Assembly (NCBI GenBank): GCA_026874595.1 | Contig: CM049316.1 | Coordinates: 40,811,695-40,875,694 of the forward strand | DNA from: Sipunculus nudus | Taxonomy: Eukaryota; Annelida; Sipuncula; Golfingiida; Sipunculidae | Reading direction: 5' to 3' | Length of the DNA stretch: 64,000 nucleotides | Shown here: piece after piece, positions 24,549-35,046 of the stretch | How the letters are laid out: each line of letters starts with the position of its first letter | Position numbering within the stretch: position 1 is the first letter of the stretch | Translations under genes and position numbers: made by a program | Notes under the pieces: model-generated | Seen by the model: only the letters and a program-made list of their open reading frames with translations | What the model was told of the DNA's origin: nothing | Database searches by the model: none

Positions 24549-24808
24549 CCTATATTTGCCTCAGCCAGGAGGGTATGTGTTCATCTCCGTTCGTTTGTGT
24601 GTGTTTGTATGTGTTTGTTCAGGGCATTTCAATGGGCTAATTAAGAATTGATCAGAATTTGGTGTGGATCCGGCACATGATCCGGATCCAGGAACATCAT
24701 CAAGGAATATTCACAAATGTAGAATCACTTATGGACGAATGAGCCTGGGAATATGGGCCGAATAAGTGAAAGGTGGAGGTTTGCATTCATTAGAATGCAG
24801 ATTTCTAG
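24549..24808 (+). mobile_element. short Helitron-like element, copy 1
   Basis: One of five homologous elements. It has the left segment GCCTCAGCCAGGAGGGTATG, a GTTTGTGTGTGTTTG tract, the box TTTGGTGTGGATCCGGCACA, AACATCATCAAGGAATATTC, and TGGGAATATGGGCCGAATAA. The right end is a hairpin GCATTC-ATTA-GAATGC (24783-24798), followed six bases later by CTAG (24805-24808). A 3' hairpin just before CTRR is the hallmark of Helitrons. No coding capacity, so non-autonomous. Confidence 0.65.
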
Positions 24809-25007
24809 GTTATATTTACAGCCTGAACTAATCTTACCTATATATTCTTTGTAAGGGCTCAGTTTCTATATATGCAATTTTAGAACCATCATATCACAAT
24901 ATCCGAGATGTCACCCTGTGCCTGCCAATCCTGGTTTAAACAAACTGGTTCATCACTGATTCCTCCAGGAGAGACTGGCCTTGCTAATCACACAGCATGT
25001 CATCTCC

Positions 25008-25395
25008 TACACTGCGGAGAATCGGACTCACAAGAGTTCGATTTGCTGGTTTGGATTTGTGGGCGTCAAAATCTGCATCACGGATTCCGAGTACACCAGC
25101 GGCGTAAGTATAAATGTAGAGAAGAGGGAACGTAGTCCGTACGAATATGTTGGGTAAAAATTATTTCAAGTCAAATTACATAAACACGTGTGATTTTGTG
25201 GTAAGGACTGAAGTAATAAGTAATAAGTAATATTTTGTAAGCATTAGCATGTTACATGTTAACAGGTGTTCCCTTGAAGTGTAACAAGTTTTGCTTTTAA
25301 AGTTTGACAGCTGAGACAAGTAGATCCAGTCGTCTTACACTGCCTCATTGGAAAAGGTTCGTTTTGAGTAGATAAGACCTCTTGCGTAAGGGTGG
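25008..25395 (+). repeat. dispersed repeat family A, copy 2
   Basis: Homologous over its length to 5895-6282 and in the same orientation. It includes CACTGCGGAGAATC, GTCAAAATCTGC, GGTAAGGACT, AAGTAATATTTTGTAAGC and ATAAGACCTCTTG. A short AAGTAATAAGTAAT triplication around 25213-25230 is specific to this copy. The 75-codon frame crossing it is incidental. Confidence 0.75.
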
Positions 25396-27400
25396 TCAAC
25401 TCCATTAAACTAGAGACGTAACCGCTCCTGTCCCCGACAAGGATGGGGTAAGCCTTTCAAAGGCCAGGAATTCATTATGTATTAAATGTGATCGCAAACA
25501 TCGCTCTTGTTAACATACGAAGAAACGCAATGATCTGGATTACCGTGGGATCTTAAGACGTTAATTTTCAAAGTGAAGGGGAGTAACGGGAAGTGCATCA
25601 CAACACTTGTTTGCCGCACACAGGTGGGGGATGTGTTCGTTTGATACGCCTGACCGATTACAGGCTCTTGGCAACGTTGATCGCCGTGTCGGCGTTTGAT
25701 GTGATATTAACTGGAACTGTTATTACTGCCAAAGGTTCCAAGCATGACAATAAACGTATTATGACAATATTCCATGATATTAAACGGTCAGATTTACCAT
25801 TATTGTAAAAGAAATGGTTTGCGATTTTAGATTTATGTGACAATGAACACAAAGTGGGCTCGACTGTAAATACATTTATCATATATTTATAAAAAAAAGG
25901 AGAATTCAATAAGAAAAACAAACTTAAAGAATTGATTTAAATGTTTTATACAATTAAACAAGATATACGGTTATACGATATGGGCTACAATTACGCAGGT
26001 CCGACTGTATCATAATATCAGTAACTTGAGCGTCCTCGATCGTCAGTACAACGGAGCAGTCAAAAGTAACATGTAGTAGTACAATGCTCAACTTAAACTC
26101 TGCCGCACTGTAAGAGCCCATATTTTCATAACGCCAGATATGTTTTACAGATCACCTCCAAAACAAATGAGACAACATTAAGAGATGTTCGAATACACAC
26201 ACCTACACAGACATCCTGTATCCGGCATAAAATAACACTTGAAACCTTAGAAACATGATTGAGCTCAAAATATTTCCAGGTTTTTGTAGATTGTTCCGTT
26301 GGTGTTTCTCTAGGTTTCCATCAAAATGTAAACAGAATCAATACCTTATATTTTTTAATATGTTTTCAAGTTTCTAACAGACAAACCAAAAAAAATTGAC
26401 CGTTCAACCAACGGCGATAACACATAATACTTCCTACGTAGATATGATAAATATCTGGACAGGGATCCTGGAACGGACGCCACTCGGAGTTATTATTCTA
26501 CAGTAAGAATGGATAAATAGAGAATAAGACACAGAAGAATAAGAAAAAGTTTGACCGGACTGATGTTAACACGGGGGGTGGAGTCTGGTAGTGGAGAAAG
26601 GCAGTTTATACGCCATGCCTAATGTCATCATTTCCTGAATCGGGGAGCGGCAGAAACAGACCCGCCATAAATCGGGCCTGTTCAAGATGAATACCCTGAT
26701 ATTTCAGGGTATTATGTCTTAGTTCATGATCAGTCCCCGGCTGCAATTTCCCTAATGACGTCTCTGGATGTGGGGGCATACGTCAAATTACTTTTGCCGG
26801 TCGATAGAACTACAACAATTTAGTATTCGTAAAGCATGTTGACACGCGTCTGTTTGACTTAGACCTCATCAATGTTACTTACTGGGAGTTCTTAGCAAGT
26901 CAATATCTGATTCCCGTTGACACGGGTCTTAGCAGCGGTGCCTTACAAATGTCATTGGTGTCCGGTCATTGATATAATAAACCGCATTGTTTATTAGAAC
27001 GAGCAGGGCCAGGGTTCCTGAACCTTGAAGATAAATTACATAACCTTCCTTGACATATCATATGCAATTTTAAATGGATTATGTCAAAATCTTTGGAGCC
27101 TAACCAGACTGTCAGAGTAACGATGATAAAGTTGGGCGTATTACTGTACTTACACAATCCCACTTATTTAAGGTACTTACCGGAACATGACCTGAATTTC
27201 AGCTCCTTGATGAACAACTCTAGCAAACAACGACTAGCAGACCAGATGGTCATCGATGCGGTTGCTTGAACAGGACTCGCTAAAACGGACACTTGCATAT
27301 TTAGTCATGACTAATATACTCGTTAATGGCCTGAATGGCTTGACCATAAATGACTTTGATGACTTCCTGAACGAAGCTTCATTATGATAGTGAATGGATA
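25396..27400. other. unassigned intergenic sequence
   Basis: Two kilobases without a recognised feature. A 71-codon plus-strand frame (25593-25808) and an 87-codon minus-strand frame (25658-25921) overlap each other and match no known family. Confidence 0.45.
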
Positions 27401-27404
27401 CTTA

Positions 27405-28400
27405 GAGCTTGCAAGTCCTATCGGTGTCTGACTAACTTTGTGGGACTCTTCAACTTGACAGTGACTGGCTACTCTTGTAGGAATCGTAAACTTGACAGCG
27501 GCTGGCTAATCTTTTGGGACTCGTCAACCTGACAGTGGCCAGCTTATCTTATGGGACTCGTCAAAGGGACATTGACTGGCTAATCTTATGGCACGCGTGG
27601 GGTTGGGAGTGTCTGGCTAATCTTTTAGAGCTCGCAATCTTAATTGACAGTGACCGGCTTTTCTTATGGGAATCGTCAAATTGACAGTGACTGGTTTATC
27701 TTATGGGATGCGTCAAATTGACAGTGCCTGGATAACCTTATGGGACTCGCCGGCTTGACCGTGGCTGGAACGCGGCGACCTGATAGAGACTGGCTAATCT
27801 TATGGGACGCGTAAACTCGTTAATGACAGGTTTATTTTATGGGACGCGTCAATTTTACAGGGACTGTTTTATCTTACTGAACGCGTCAACTTGACAGTGA
27901 CTGGCTAATCTTATGGGATGCCTCAATTAAACTTATGGGATGCGTCAATTAAAAAAAAAAAAGCTTATCTGAGGGTACGCGTCATCTTTTCAATGATTGG
28001 CTAATCTTATGGGACTCGTCAACCTGACAATGACTAGCTTATATCTTTTGGGACGCGTCAGCTTGTATGGTGAATGACTAATCTTATAAGACTCGTTGAA
28101 TATGACTGCCTAATATTTCAGTACGCGTCGGATTGACAGTGACTGCCTTATCTTTTTGATCGCAAGAGGTTAAAATTGAATGCCTAATCTGGTGAAAAGC
28201 ATATTGTATGGGACGTATTGACTTGTCAGTGGCTGGCTTATCTTATGGAACACGTCAGCTTATGAAAAACGATGACTCAACAGTGACTCACGAATCCCAA
28301 GGGCACGTCAGTTTGTAAGGAAATGGCTAGTCTTATGGGATGCGTCAACTTGACAGTGACTGATCAACCAAAAGATACTTCTAATCTTGATAGCATGACC
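27405..28400. repeat. ~37-bp degenerate tandem array
   Basis: The motif GACTGGCTAATCTTATGGGA then CGCGTCAACTTGACAGT repeats roughly every 37 bp for a kilobase, with about 25 copies, many diverged or truncated. A poly-A insertion (27950-27961) interrupts one unit. No frame stays open across it. Confidence 0.9.
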
Positions 28401-28546
28401 ATACGAATAGATTGGACAAGTCAGTGTGACAGCCACTGAGCAATCATTTTTTTGCTTCAGTATCACAACTATTGCCAAATTTATTTAGGTAGATCTTTCT
28501 AAAGGTGACTGGAGCCCCCCGGAGAGACTTAAAACTGTATAAATGT

Positions 28547-29185
28547 GATTTTCCATAAGTGCGTAGTCCGTATCCGTAGTCCGTATGCGTAGTCCGCATG
28601 CGTAGTCCGCAAAAATCGCTTTGTAGACGTTTTTAACTGGGCCGTTTCCATTCATCCGCAGGCGTAGTACATATGCGTAGTCCTTATGCGTAGTCCGTAT
28701 CCGCACGTTGCCGGGAGCGATTTTTGCGCACTACGCATACCAATCGTGTCGATTTCAGGTTTAGCGTAGAGTACTCCCATTCAGGCCGTGCTGTATGCAC
28801 AGTCTCTATGTCCAACTGGTATGAATGTCATTTCTGGCATCAGTTTTCCGGAAACCAAACATATTGGCATTTGGCTGAATTTTGTTTTCCTTTCTTTATC
28901 ACACACAACATGTTTTTTTTTTAAATGATTGAAGCGTAAACATCACTGTCACTTATAAAATATTACTAATTATGATATTTTAAACATTTCATTATTTTTA
29001 TTTTATTGTTTTAACTTTTAATGCTAATATATACAAATGTACAATACATATATGGTGAAATGGCTTGCAAAAAATAAAAACCTCAACTATCGAGCACCTC
29101 TCAATACGGAGTACGGACTACACATATACGTACTTATGGAAAACGAACTTTACAAATACGGACTACGCACTTATGGAAAACCACC
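28547..29185. mobile_element. foldback / MITE-like element with subrepeated terminal inverted repeats
   Basis: The left end TTTTCCATAAGTGCGTAGTC (28550 onward) is matched by the perfect inverse GACTACGCACTTATGGAAAA ending at 29181; the inverted match extends to about 25 bp. The left arm contains 12-bp subrepeats of CGTAGTCCGTAT (28560-28610 and 28670-28705). It also has an inner hairpin pair GCAAAAATCGCT / AGCGATTTTTGC near 28607-28730. The right arm holds diverged inverse subrepeats (29107-29165). This is the architecture of foldback elements. There is no transposase frame. Confidence 0.75.
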
Positions 29186-29210
29186 TTAAGCCATAGTCTG
29201 TCCAGTCATT

Positions 29211-29568
29211 GCCTCCGCTGGGAGGGTATGCGTTCATCCCCGTTCGTGTGTGTGTTTGTTGTGACGAAGACAAATTGCTCAGGGGAAAATACTGGGCCGA
29301 TTCAGGATTCGAACCTATATCGGTGGCGCACATGTCTGGCGTACCAACAGATTCGCTAGCACTAGCTTTTATGTCACCCAGTAACATTGTTCACAGCATA
29401 ACTGACGCAATCATACGGAATTTCATGAAATTTTCAGGGTATTTCGGGAAATGGGCCAAGGGATTAGATTTTGGTGTTGATCCAATATCTACTACTGATT
29501 CTCGAGCGTCATCAAGGAATATTCACAAATGTACGGTCACTTATACAAGAATGAAGCTGGGAACATGG
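29211..29568 (+). mobile_element. short Helitron-like element, copy 2 (SINE-interrupted)
   Basis: Left end GCCTCCGCTGGGAGGGTATG, then GTTCGTGTGTGTGTTTGTT. It resumes after an insertion with CACAGCATAACTGACGCAAT, ATGAAATTTTCAGGG, GGGCCAAG, TTTTGGTGTTGATCC and CATCAAGGAATATTCACAAA. It ends in a poly-G run, so the 3' hairpin and CTAG seen in copies 1, 3 and 4 are missing. Confidence 0.65.
29261..29386 (-). mobile_element. tRNA-derived SINE, copy 2, inserted in Helitron-like copy
   Basis: Read on the minus strand this 126-bp insert has an A-box-like TAGCGAATCTGTTGG and, about 45 bases on, a canonical B box GGTTCGAATCC, the spacing of a tRNA promoter. It is flanked by TTGTT on both sides (29256-29260 and 29387-29391). 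The other Helitron-like copies run straight through this point, so the flanks look like a 5-bp target duplication. It matches the fragment at 20696-20786. Confidence 0.65.
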
Positions 29569-29581
29569 GGGGGGGGGGGGG
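29569..29581. repeat. poly-G tract
   Basis: Run of about 13 G at the truncated end of the preceding element. Confidence 0.95.
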
Positions 29582-29813
29582 TGTAAAATTTACAGAAGGC
29601 CTAGCCTCATCATTGAGGCCCGTCAACCTGTTCAGGCCACGCTTGAGCGGCCAGCACCTCGGAGTGACGATGTCCTGTGTGTTCACAGAGCGTTTTTTTG
29701 AAACTTTTACTGCCATTTGGTTCCACATTTCTGGTTTGGGATGTGACATTTTCAGTTTGGTTTTGCTCCACAAAATGGTCTTTATAGCATAAAAAATGTC
29801 TTATGCTTTATTA

Positions 29814-29867
29814 AAATAATAATAATAATAATTATTATTATTAATATTATTAATATTATTATTAGAC
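29814..29867. repeat. (AAT)n / (ATT)n palindromic tract
   Basis: AATAATAATAAT turns into ATTATTATTAATATTATTA, so the tract is self-complementary. Confidence 0.95.
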
Positions 29868-31257
29868 GCTTAGGTGTAAAAGGGGTTTAGTTTATAATAA
29901 AAATAGTGGTGTTGCCATGGCAACAATTTAAATTTATAAGCGGCGGATAAACTCATTTCATTTTTATCACTATAATACTTAATTACAACAGATACTGCAG
30001 TACACATACAAAAAAAATAACATCCACTTTTATAAATGCCCATTTCCTTTTAAAAAATCGTATCACTTGCTGATCCCGACTGGTAATTTTCGCAAGATCA
30101 CCTGGTACTTCGTTATTTTTCGGTACACAAAAGTCGCTGCTGCCATTGGTTTTTTTTTCACTCACGTTGATATTATAGCGATTACGACATTCCCAAAGAT
30201 ACCTGTTGGTGCAAAATATAAAACTTATATATAAGGCTATTATTTCCGGTGGTAACACCTGCATTATGGAACTAATATTGGAAAATTAGGAAAACGTAAG
30301 AAATAACGAAAAAGACGGATTGGCCTTGCAAAATATAAATCTTTAGTTTTATGCTTATAATATTCTGTTAAAGTCATAGGCGTTACGCATACATATATCA
30401 TTCAGCGGGTAAAAGTGTGCATAGATATCAAATAAATTCATTTATATGAATAAAGATTGTCATATGTTTTTTTTTTTTCATTACACATTTCAGTGATAAG
30501 CACATTAATAACAAAAGGTTTGACACTTTGATGAAATAGCCATTTCGATATATTTAAGTCACCAATAGAATTACCTTTGATCTTAACCTTTGACCTCATA
30601 CCTATTCCAACCCTCCTGGGTAAGGTACATGCCCTTTAAGGCATTGGCGACAGCGGTACTCTGTACATGTGCTTATAAAAGGGAATAATTTATAAATAAA
30701 AAGTACAAGAACCTATTCATATAACTTATTATCGTTAGGGAAATGAATAAAAACCTCTCATGTAAAGATCAAAGGAGAATTTCGATTGCAACCTCGCTAA
30801 TTAAAAAGCCAGTGTGTGAAAAAGCAAGTTGATGCTATTTATAATATATGTGGACCAAAAAGAACCTGGAGTTTTATATCTGGTTAGATTGCCGACTTTT
30901 TTCATTCCTTCACAGCCCTATATTCAAATAAGTGAGGGACTCCATGTAACAGCGTATCTTTTGCTTAATTTTTATGCAGCTTTAGGGCTCATGCCACTGC
31001 ATATTCCTGGACCCTGTGAGTTTAATTTTCAAACGAGTACATCTCTGGGAGGTTCATCAGTCTTATGACCCAGCAATGGGGTTGATCATACACCCACACC
31101 CAAGACCTGCAGGTGCGGTAGACACCGGGCCTGGATGACACCAGGGTATAAAAGGAAATGACAGGAAGCGAGTGCTACAGCCCTGTCCCACAGTCTTAAA
31201 CCTAAATGGAACTCTACAGAAGTCAATTCTTAGCTTAAGAAGTAAGACGTTTGCATT
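29868..31257. other. unassigned intergenic sequence
   Basis: No gene recognised. Frames of 93 codons (29983-30264, minus) and 79 codons (30829-31068, plus) match no known family. The stretch 31070-31257 is GC-richer and precedes the pearl-like element. Confidence 0.4.
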
Positions 31258-33079
31258 AAACAAGTGGCTAATGGGCCATGACGCTCAGGTTATTTTTACT
31301 GGGTGCTCATGTTTTTTATTAATGTTATATATTGTCTGTGAGAATAGCCTATGGCTTAAGTTACAGTGTTGAAAAAATGGACAGAAAATAAATATTTAAG
31401 GATTGATAGGAGACCTGCCTAGGACTCCCTGGATTTCACAATAGAGGGTTCCAAGGAAAATGGATGAATTTGTACCCTGTCTGTCTGGGTGCTTAGAATC
31501 ATGTTTCTGGTCCATAGCTAGCAGAATATAGATCACCATGATCCAATTTCAGGTTTCCAAGGAAAATTGCCAAGGTTTTCTCTGAATGTTATGTTAGAAG
31601 AGTAATGGATACAATTTGTGCCTTGTCTGTCTGGGTGCGCAAACAATTTGTCAGCCCATAGGTCACACAATATAGGTCACCATAACCTAATTTCAGCAGC
31701 CTAAATTAGCAGGTTTCCAAGGACACATGACTAGTACCTCCCTGAATTTTATGTTAAAATATTCTAGGCCTCATGGATACAATTTGTGCCTTGTCTGACT
31801 GTCTGGGTGCTTATATGACATCTTTTCTGATAGGTTGCAAAATATAGATCATGGTGACCTAATTTCAGTTTCCAAGGACACTGGCCAAGGACATCTCAGA
31901 ATGTTACATTAGAAGATTCTAGGCCTAGCAGATACAATGTGTGCCCTGACTGACTGACTGGATGCTTATATGACTTCTTTTCCTAAAAGTCGCAAAATAT
32001 AGGTCATGGTGACCTAATTTCAGTTTTCAACATACATTTGCCAATAACGTCTCAGAATGTTACATTACAAGATTCTAGGCCTAACAAATGCAAAGTGTGC
32101 CCTGCCTCACTTTCTTGGTGCTCAAAATCCTGTTTTCGGCCTGTAGGTCACAAAATGTAGATCCCCATGACCTAATTTCAGTTTCCAAGGATATTTGCCT
32201 GGGGGACCTCCCAGGATGTTGTATTATAAGATTCTAAGCCTAAAAGGATATATGGGCTCATCTGACATTCAGGAGGCTGAAAATCAGGTTTTTGTCTCAT
32301 AGGTCACAAAATGTAGGTCACCATGACCTAATTTAAGGTTTCCAAGGAGATCTACCTAGAGCCTCCAAGGAAATTGTGTTAAAAAATTCTAGGGCTAACA
32401 GATACGATTTTTCTCCATCTTACATTTAGGGTGTTTTATTTAGGGCGACCTAATTTCAGGTTTCCAAGGAGAGTTACCTAGAAACTCCAGAATATAGGCC
32501 TCACAGATACGATTTGTCCCCATCTGACATTCAGGGTGCTCAAAATCATGTTTTTAGTCTGTAGGTCACAAAATATAGATCCCCATGACCTAATATCGGG
32601 TTCCCAAGGAGATTTGCCTAGGACCTCTCTAAATGTCATGTTGGAGGATTCTAGGCCTTATCAATTCAATTTGTGCCATGTCTAACTGTCTAGATGCTAA
32701 AAAACGATGTTTTCGGCCCGTAGGTCGCAGAATATAGTTCACAGTTACTTAGTTTCAGGTTTTCAAGGACATTTGCCTGGGATCTCCTAAAATGTCAGGT
32801 TAGAGGTTTCTACGCATAATGGATACAATTTGTGCCCCGTCTGACTGTCTGGTTGCTCAAAATCATGTTTTCGGCCCGTAGGTCACAAAATATAGGTCCC
32901 CATGACCTAATTTTGGGTTTCCAAGGAGATTTGCCCAGGACCTCCCTGGATGTATAGTAAGAAGTTTCTAGGTCTAACGGTTACGATTTGTGCCCTGTTA
33001 ACGGACGGCCGGACAGCCGGACGTACGCCAGACAAAGGGTGATCGCTATAGCTCAGATGACTTATAATCAGCTGAGCTA
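31258..33079 (+). mobile_element. pearl-like (HINE) element, copy 2, with ~10 core repeats
   Basis: The left segment AAGTGGCTAATGGGCCATGA matches copy 1. About ten core repeats follow, centred near 31527, 31661, 31835, 31990, 32143, 32299, 32445, 32561, 32720 and 32880, mostly 153-160 bp apart. Each carries AGGTCACAAAATATAGGTCA then CATGACCTAATTTCAGG, TTTCCAAGGA, a GGACCTCCCTGGATGT box, TTCTAGGCCTAA and TTGTGCCCTGTCTGACTG. The last core ends in TTAACGGACGGCCGGAC (ACGG microsatellite). The hairpin TAGCTCAG ... CTGAGCTA at 33049-33079 closes the element. The layout fits bivalve pearl elements; no coding sequence is present. Confidence 0.8.
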
Positions 33080-33738
33080 ACAATGGGACGGTTACCTCCA
33101 AACAAAATATTAAAAACAAACAGATCTACAGACTCAGCTTTTGAGCCCCGTGTGAAAAACACTCCTGTTATTATTATCATATTACGTCTGTGCTTACTCT
33201 TGTATATCGAAAACGTAGTTTGAATTTAGTTAAATACAAGAAACGAAACAGAAAGCTTGTTAACACAGCCCGGTTTTCATCAAGTCTGATTAAACAGAGA
33301 TGTCGCGAGAACAGTAACCTCGGGTATTTCAATGATACTTGCGAGTAAAATGGTAATTTATTATATATTAATATATTACATATAAATCAATATAAACTCC
33401 GTTTGTTTGCGCCAAAATATCGCCAATTTATATGACTGTGACCCGAATTCCTGTACTGGCTAATATACTGAAGAACCAAAGTTAGTCATATATGTTGCCG
33501 CTAGGTGACATTATCTTTCTAGGTCTTGCAATATGGCCATGTGACCAGACAGCTTGTGAGTTAATTAGATTAACCGCCTGTGCCAGTTTAACTTGGCTTC
33601 CAATTCAACGCATTTGATAATGTCGCATTTGGACTTAAAATTATAGAAGCTCCGCATCTGAATATAAACGCAAAGCTCAAAACATAAGTTCATTTACAAA
33701 ATGTCATCTCGGAAAGATAATTACCTTAAAAACTGATT
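33080..33738. other. unassigned intergenic sequence
   Basis: No gene or repeat recognised. Confidence 0.45.
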
Positions 33739-33818
33739 TTGATTTATGTTATAATTTTTTCCATTAATTACCAACCAAAAGGAGTATACGCTCATCGAGC
33801 AGCTACAGGTTGCTGCGG

Positions 33819-34053
33819 TCAAGACCTCAGCCCTGTGCGCTCCTTAAGCATGTTCTCTGAGCCAAAAGTCGTGGTTCCACGCCAAGCCAAGCAGGGAGCC
33901 GTAGAGGGCGCCACCATCCATCTCGAGCCGTTGTCCTTTTTACCTAGCAACAGCATCCACAGCCACAAAGCCAGAAGCAACCCACATTCCCTCCACCGAT
34001 CCCAGCAGCGGAGACCCAGCCATGCCATTCGAGAGCCGAACTCGATCCTGTGA
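33819..34053. other. GC-rich block with ORFs on both strands (candidate exon)
   Basis: GC content rises here and frames are open on both strands. On the minus strand a 69-codon frame starting at 34028 opens MAWLGLRCWDRWRE, then a leucine/tryptophan-rich hydrophobic run that ends at CTAGGTAAAA, a possible splice donor. That arrangement could be a signal-peptide exon. On the plus strand a 104-codon frame ends ...SHAIREPNSIL. I recognise neither. The strand cannot be decided from sequence alone. Confidence 0.25.
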
Positions 34054-34398
34054 ACGACACTGCTTCGATACTCGTGGCCCTTGTACTTGCAGTTTCGGTC
34101 ATTTGGACCGTTTTAACCGGGTTTCCCCGATTATGCAAGTTTTTCGCAAGTTTTTTCGTCATCGGCATTAATTACGTCTTCAGCAGCCCCATAGGCTAAA
34201 TTATTCATTAATATAAACACAAATATCTCGATATCAGGTGTCCAAACAATGTTCCAATATATATAAAAATATTACGCTTAAAATACATTCTCTCTAATAC
34301 TGACACCTCTAAATATATATACTGGTTCAATTTTTTTCCCGATTTGGGAGGGCTGATATAAATAAACATTAACACACACACACACATATATATACATA
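34054..34398. other. unassigned; ends in (CA)n(TA)n tract
   Basis: No gene recognised. ACACACACACACATATATAT lies at about 34373-34394, next to the palindrome. Confidence 0.4.
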
Positions 34399-34556
34399 TA
34401 ACTCTGAAGAAAAGCAACACTGTAAATTCACAACAGTCTGATTCACGGGATGCGACCCGATCATCAGGTGAAACTAACCACATTCACCTGATGATCGGGT
34501 CGCATCCCGTGAAACAGACTGTTGTGAATTTACAGTGTTGTTTTTCTTCAGAGTTA
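34399..34556. repeat. long near-perfect palindrome (74-bp arms, 10-bp loop)
   Basis: Arms at 34399-34472 and 34483-34556 are inverse complements at 72 of 74 positions. They begin TAACTCTGAAGAAAA and end near the loop with GATCATCAGGTGAA. The 10-base spacer is ACTAACCACA. The two mismatches are G versus A near 34414 and A versus T near 34441. The arms contain GGGATGCGACCCGATCATCA. No coding capacity is visible. It could be a foldback transposon end, a hairpin-RNA source, or a recent inverted duplication. Confidence 0.95.
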
Positions 34557-34613
34557 TACCGCTCTGGCCTAGTCTGTAGGCCATAGAGCACTTTACAACC
34601 GAGGGTAACTCTA

Positions 34614-34614
34614 C

Positions 34615-34690
<76 letters not shown>
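34614..34690. repeat. (C)n(CT)n(AT)n compound microsatellite
   Basis: About 12 C, then about 12 CT units, then about 21 AT units. Confidence 0.97.
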
Positions 34691-34696
<6 letters not shown>

Positions 34697-34860
34697 TCTA
34701 TAAAAAAAGATTACAGGTTTTTTTAGTCGTGATGTATGGTTTTTGCTTTGCTTATAATCTTCCATTGTATCGAGTGTTGTAGGTTAAAGTCTTGAACTAT
34801 ACCTATATAACAGCTCCTGTCAGTTGAGCACTTTATCGTTGTGTAGTTTAACACACACTT

Positions 34861-34865
<5 letters not shown>

Positions 34866-34907
<42 letters not shown>
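34866..34907. repeat. (AT)n microsatellite
   Basis: Uninterrupted AT for about 42 bp. Confidence 0.98.
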
Positions 34908-34911
<4 letters not shown>

Positions 34912-34977
34912 TATTTATATATGCAGAATATGTAGAGTAAGGGGGTTAAAAGCCATGAACCTCATGGGATAGCTCCC

Positions 34978-34979
<2 letters not shown>

Positions 34980-35044
<65 letters not shown>
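34980..35044. repeat. (AT)n microsatellite
   Basis: Uninterrupted AT for about 65 bp, the longest pure AT tract in the window. Confidence 0.98.

Positions 35045-35046
<2 letters not shown>

Noticed and set aside
27405-28400. CRISPR-like or protein-repeat array
   Set aside because: Units are contiguous and diverged, with no spacers, and stops occur in all frames.
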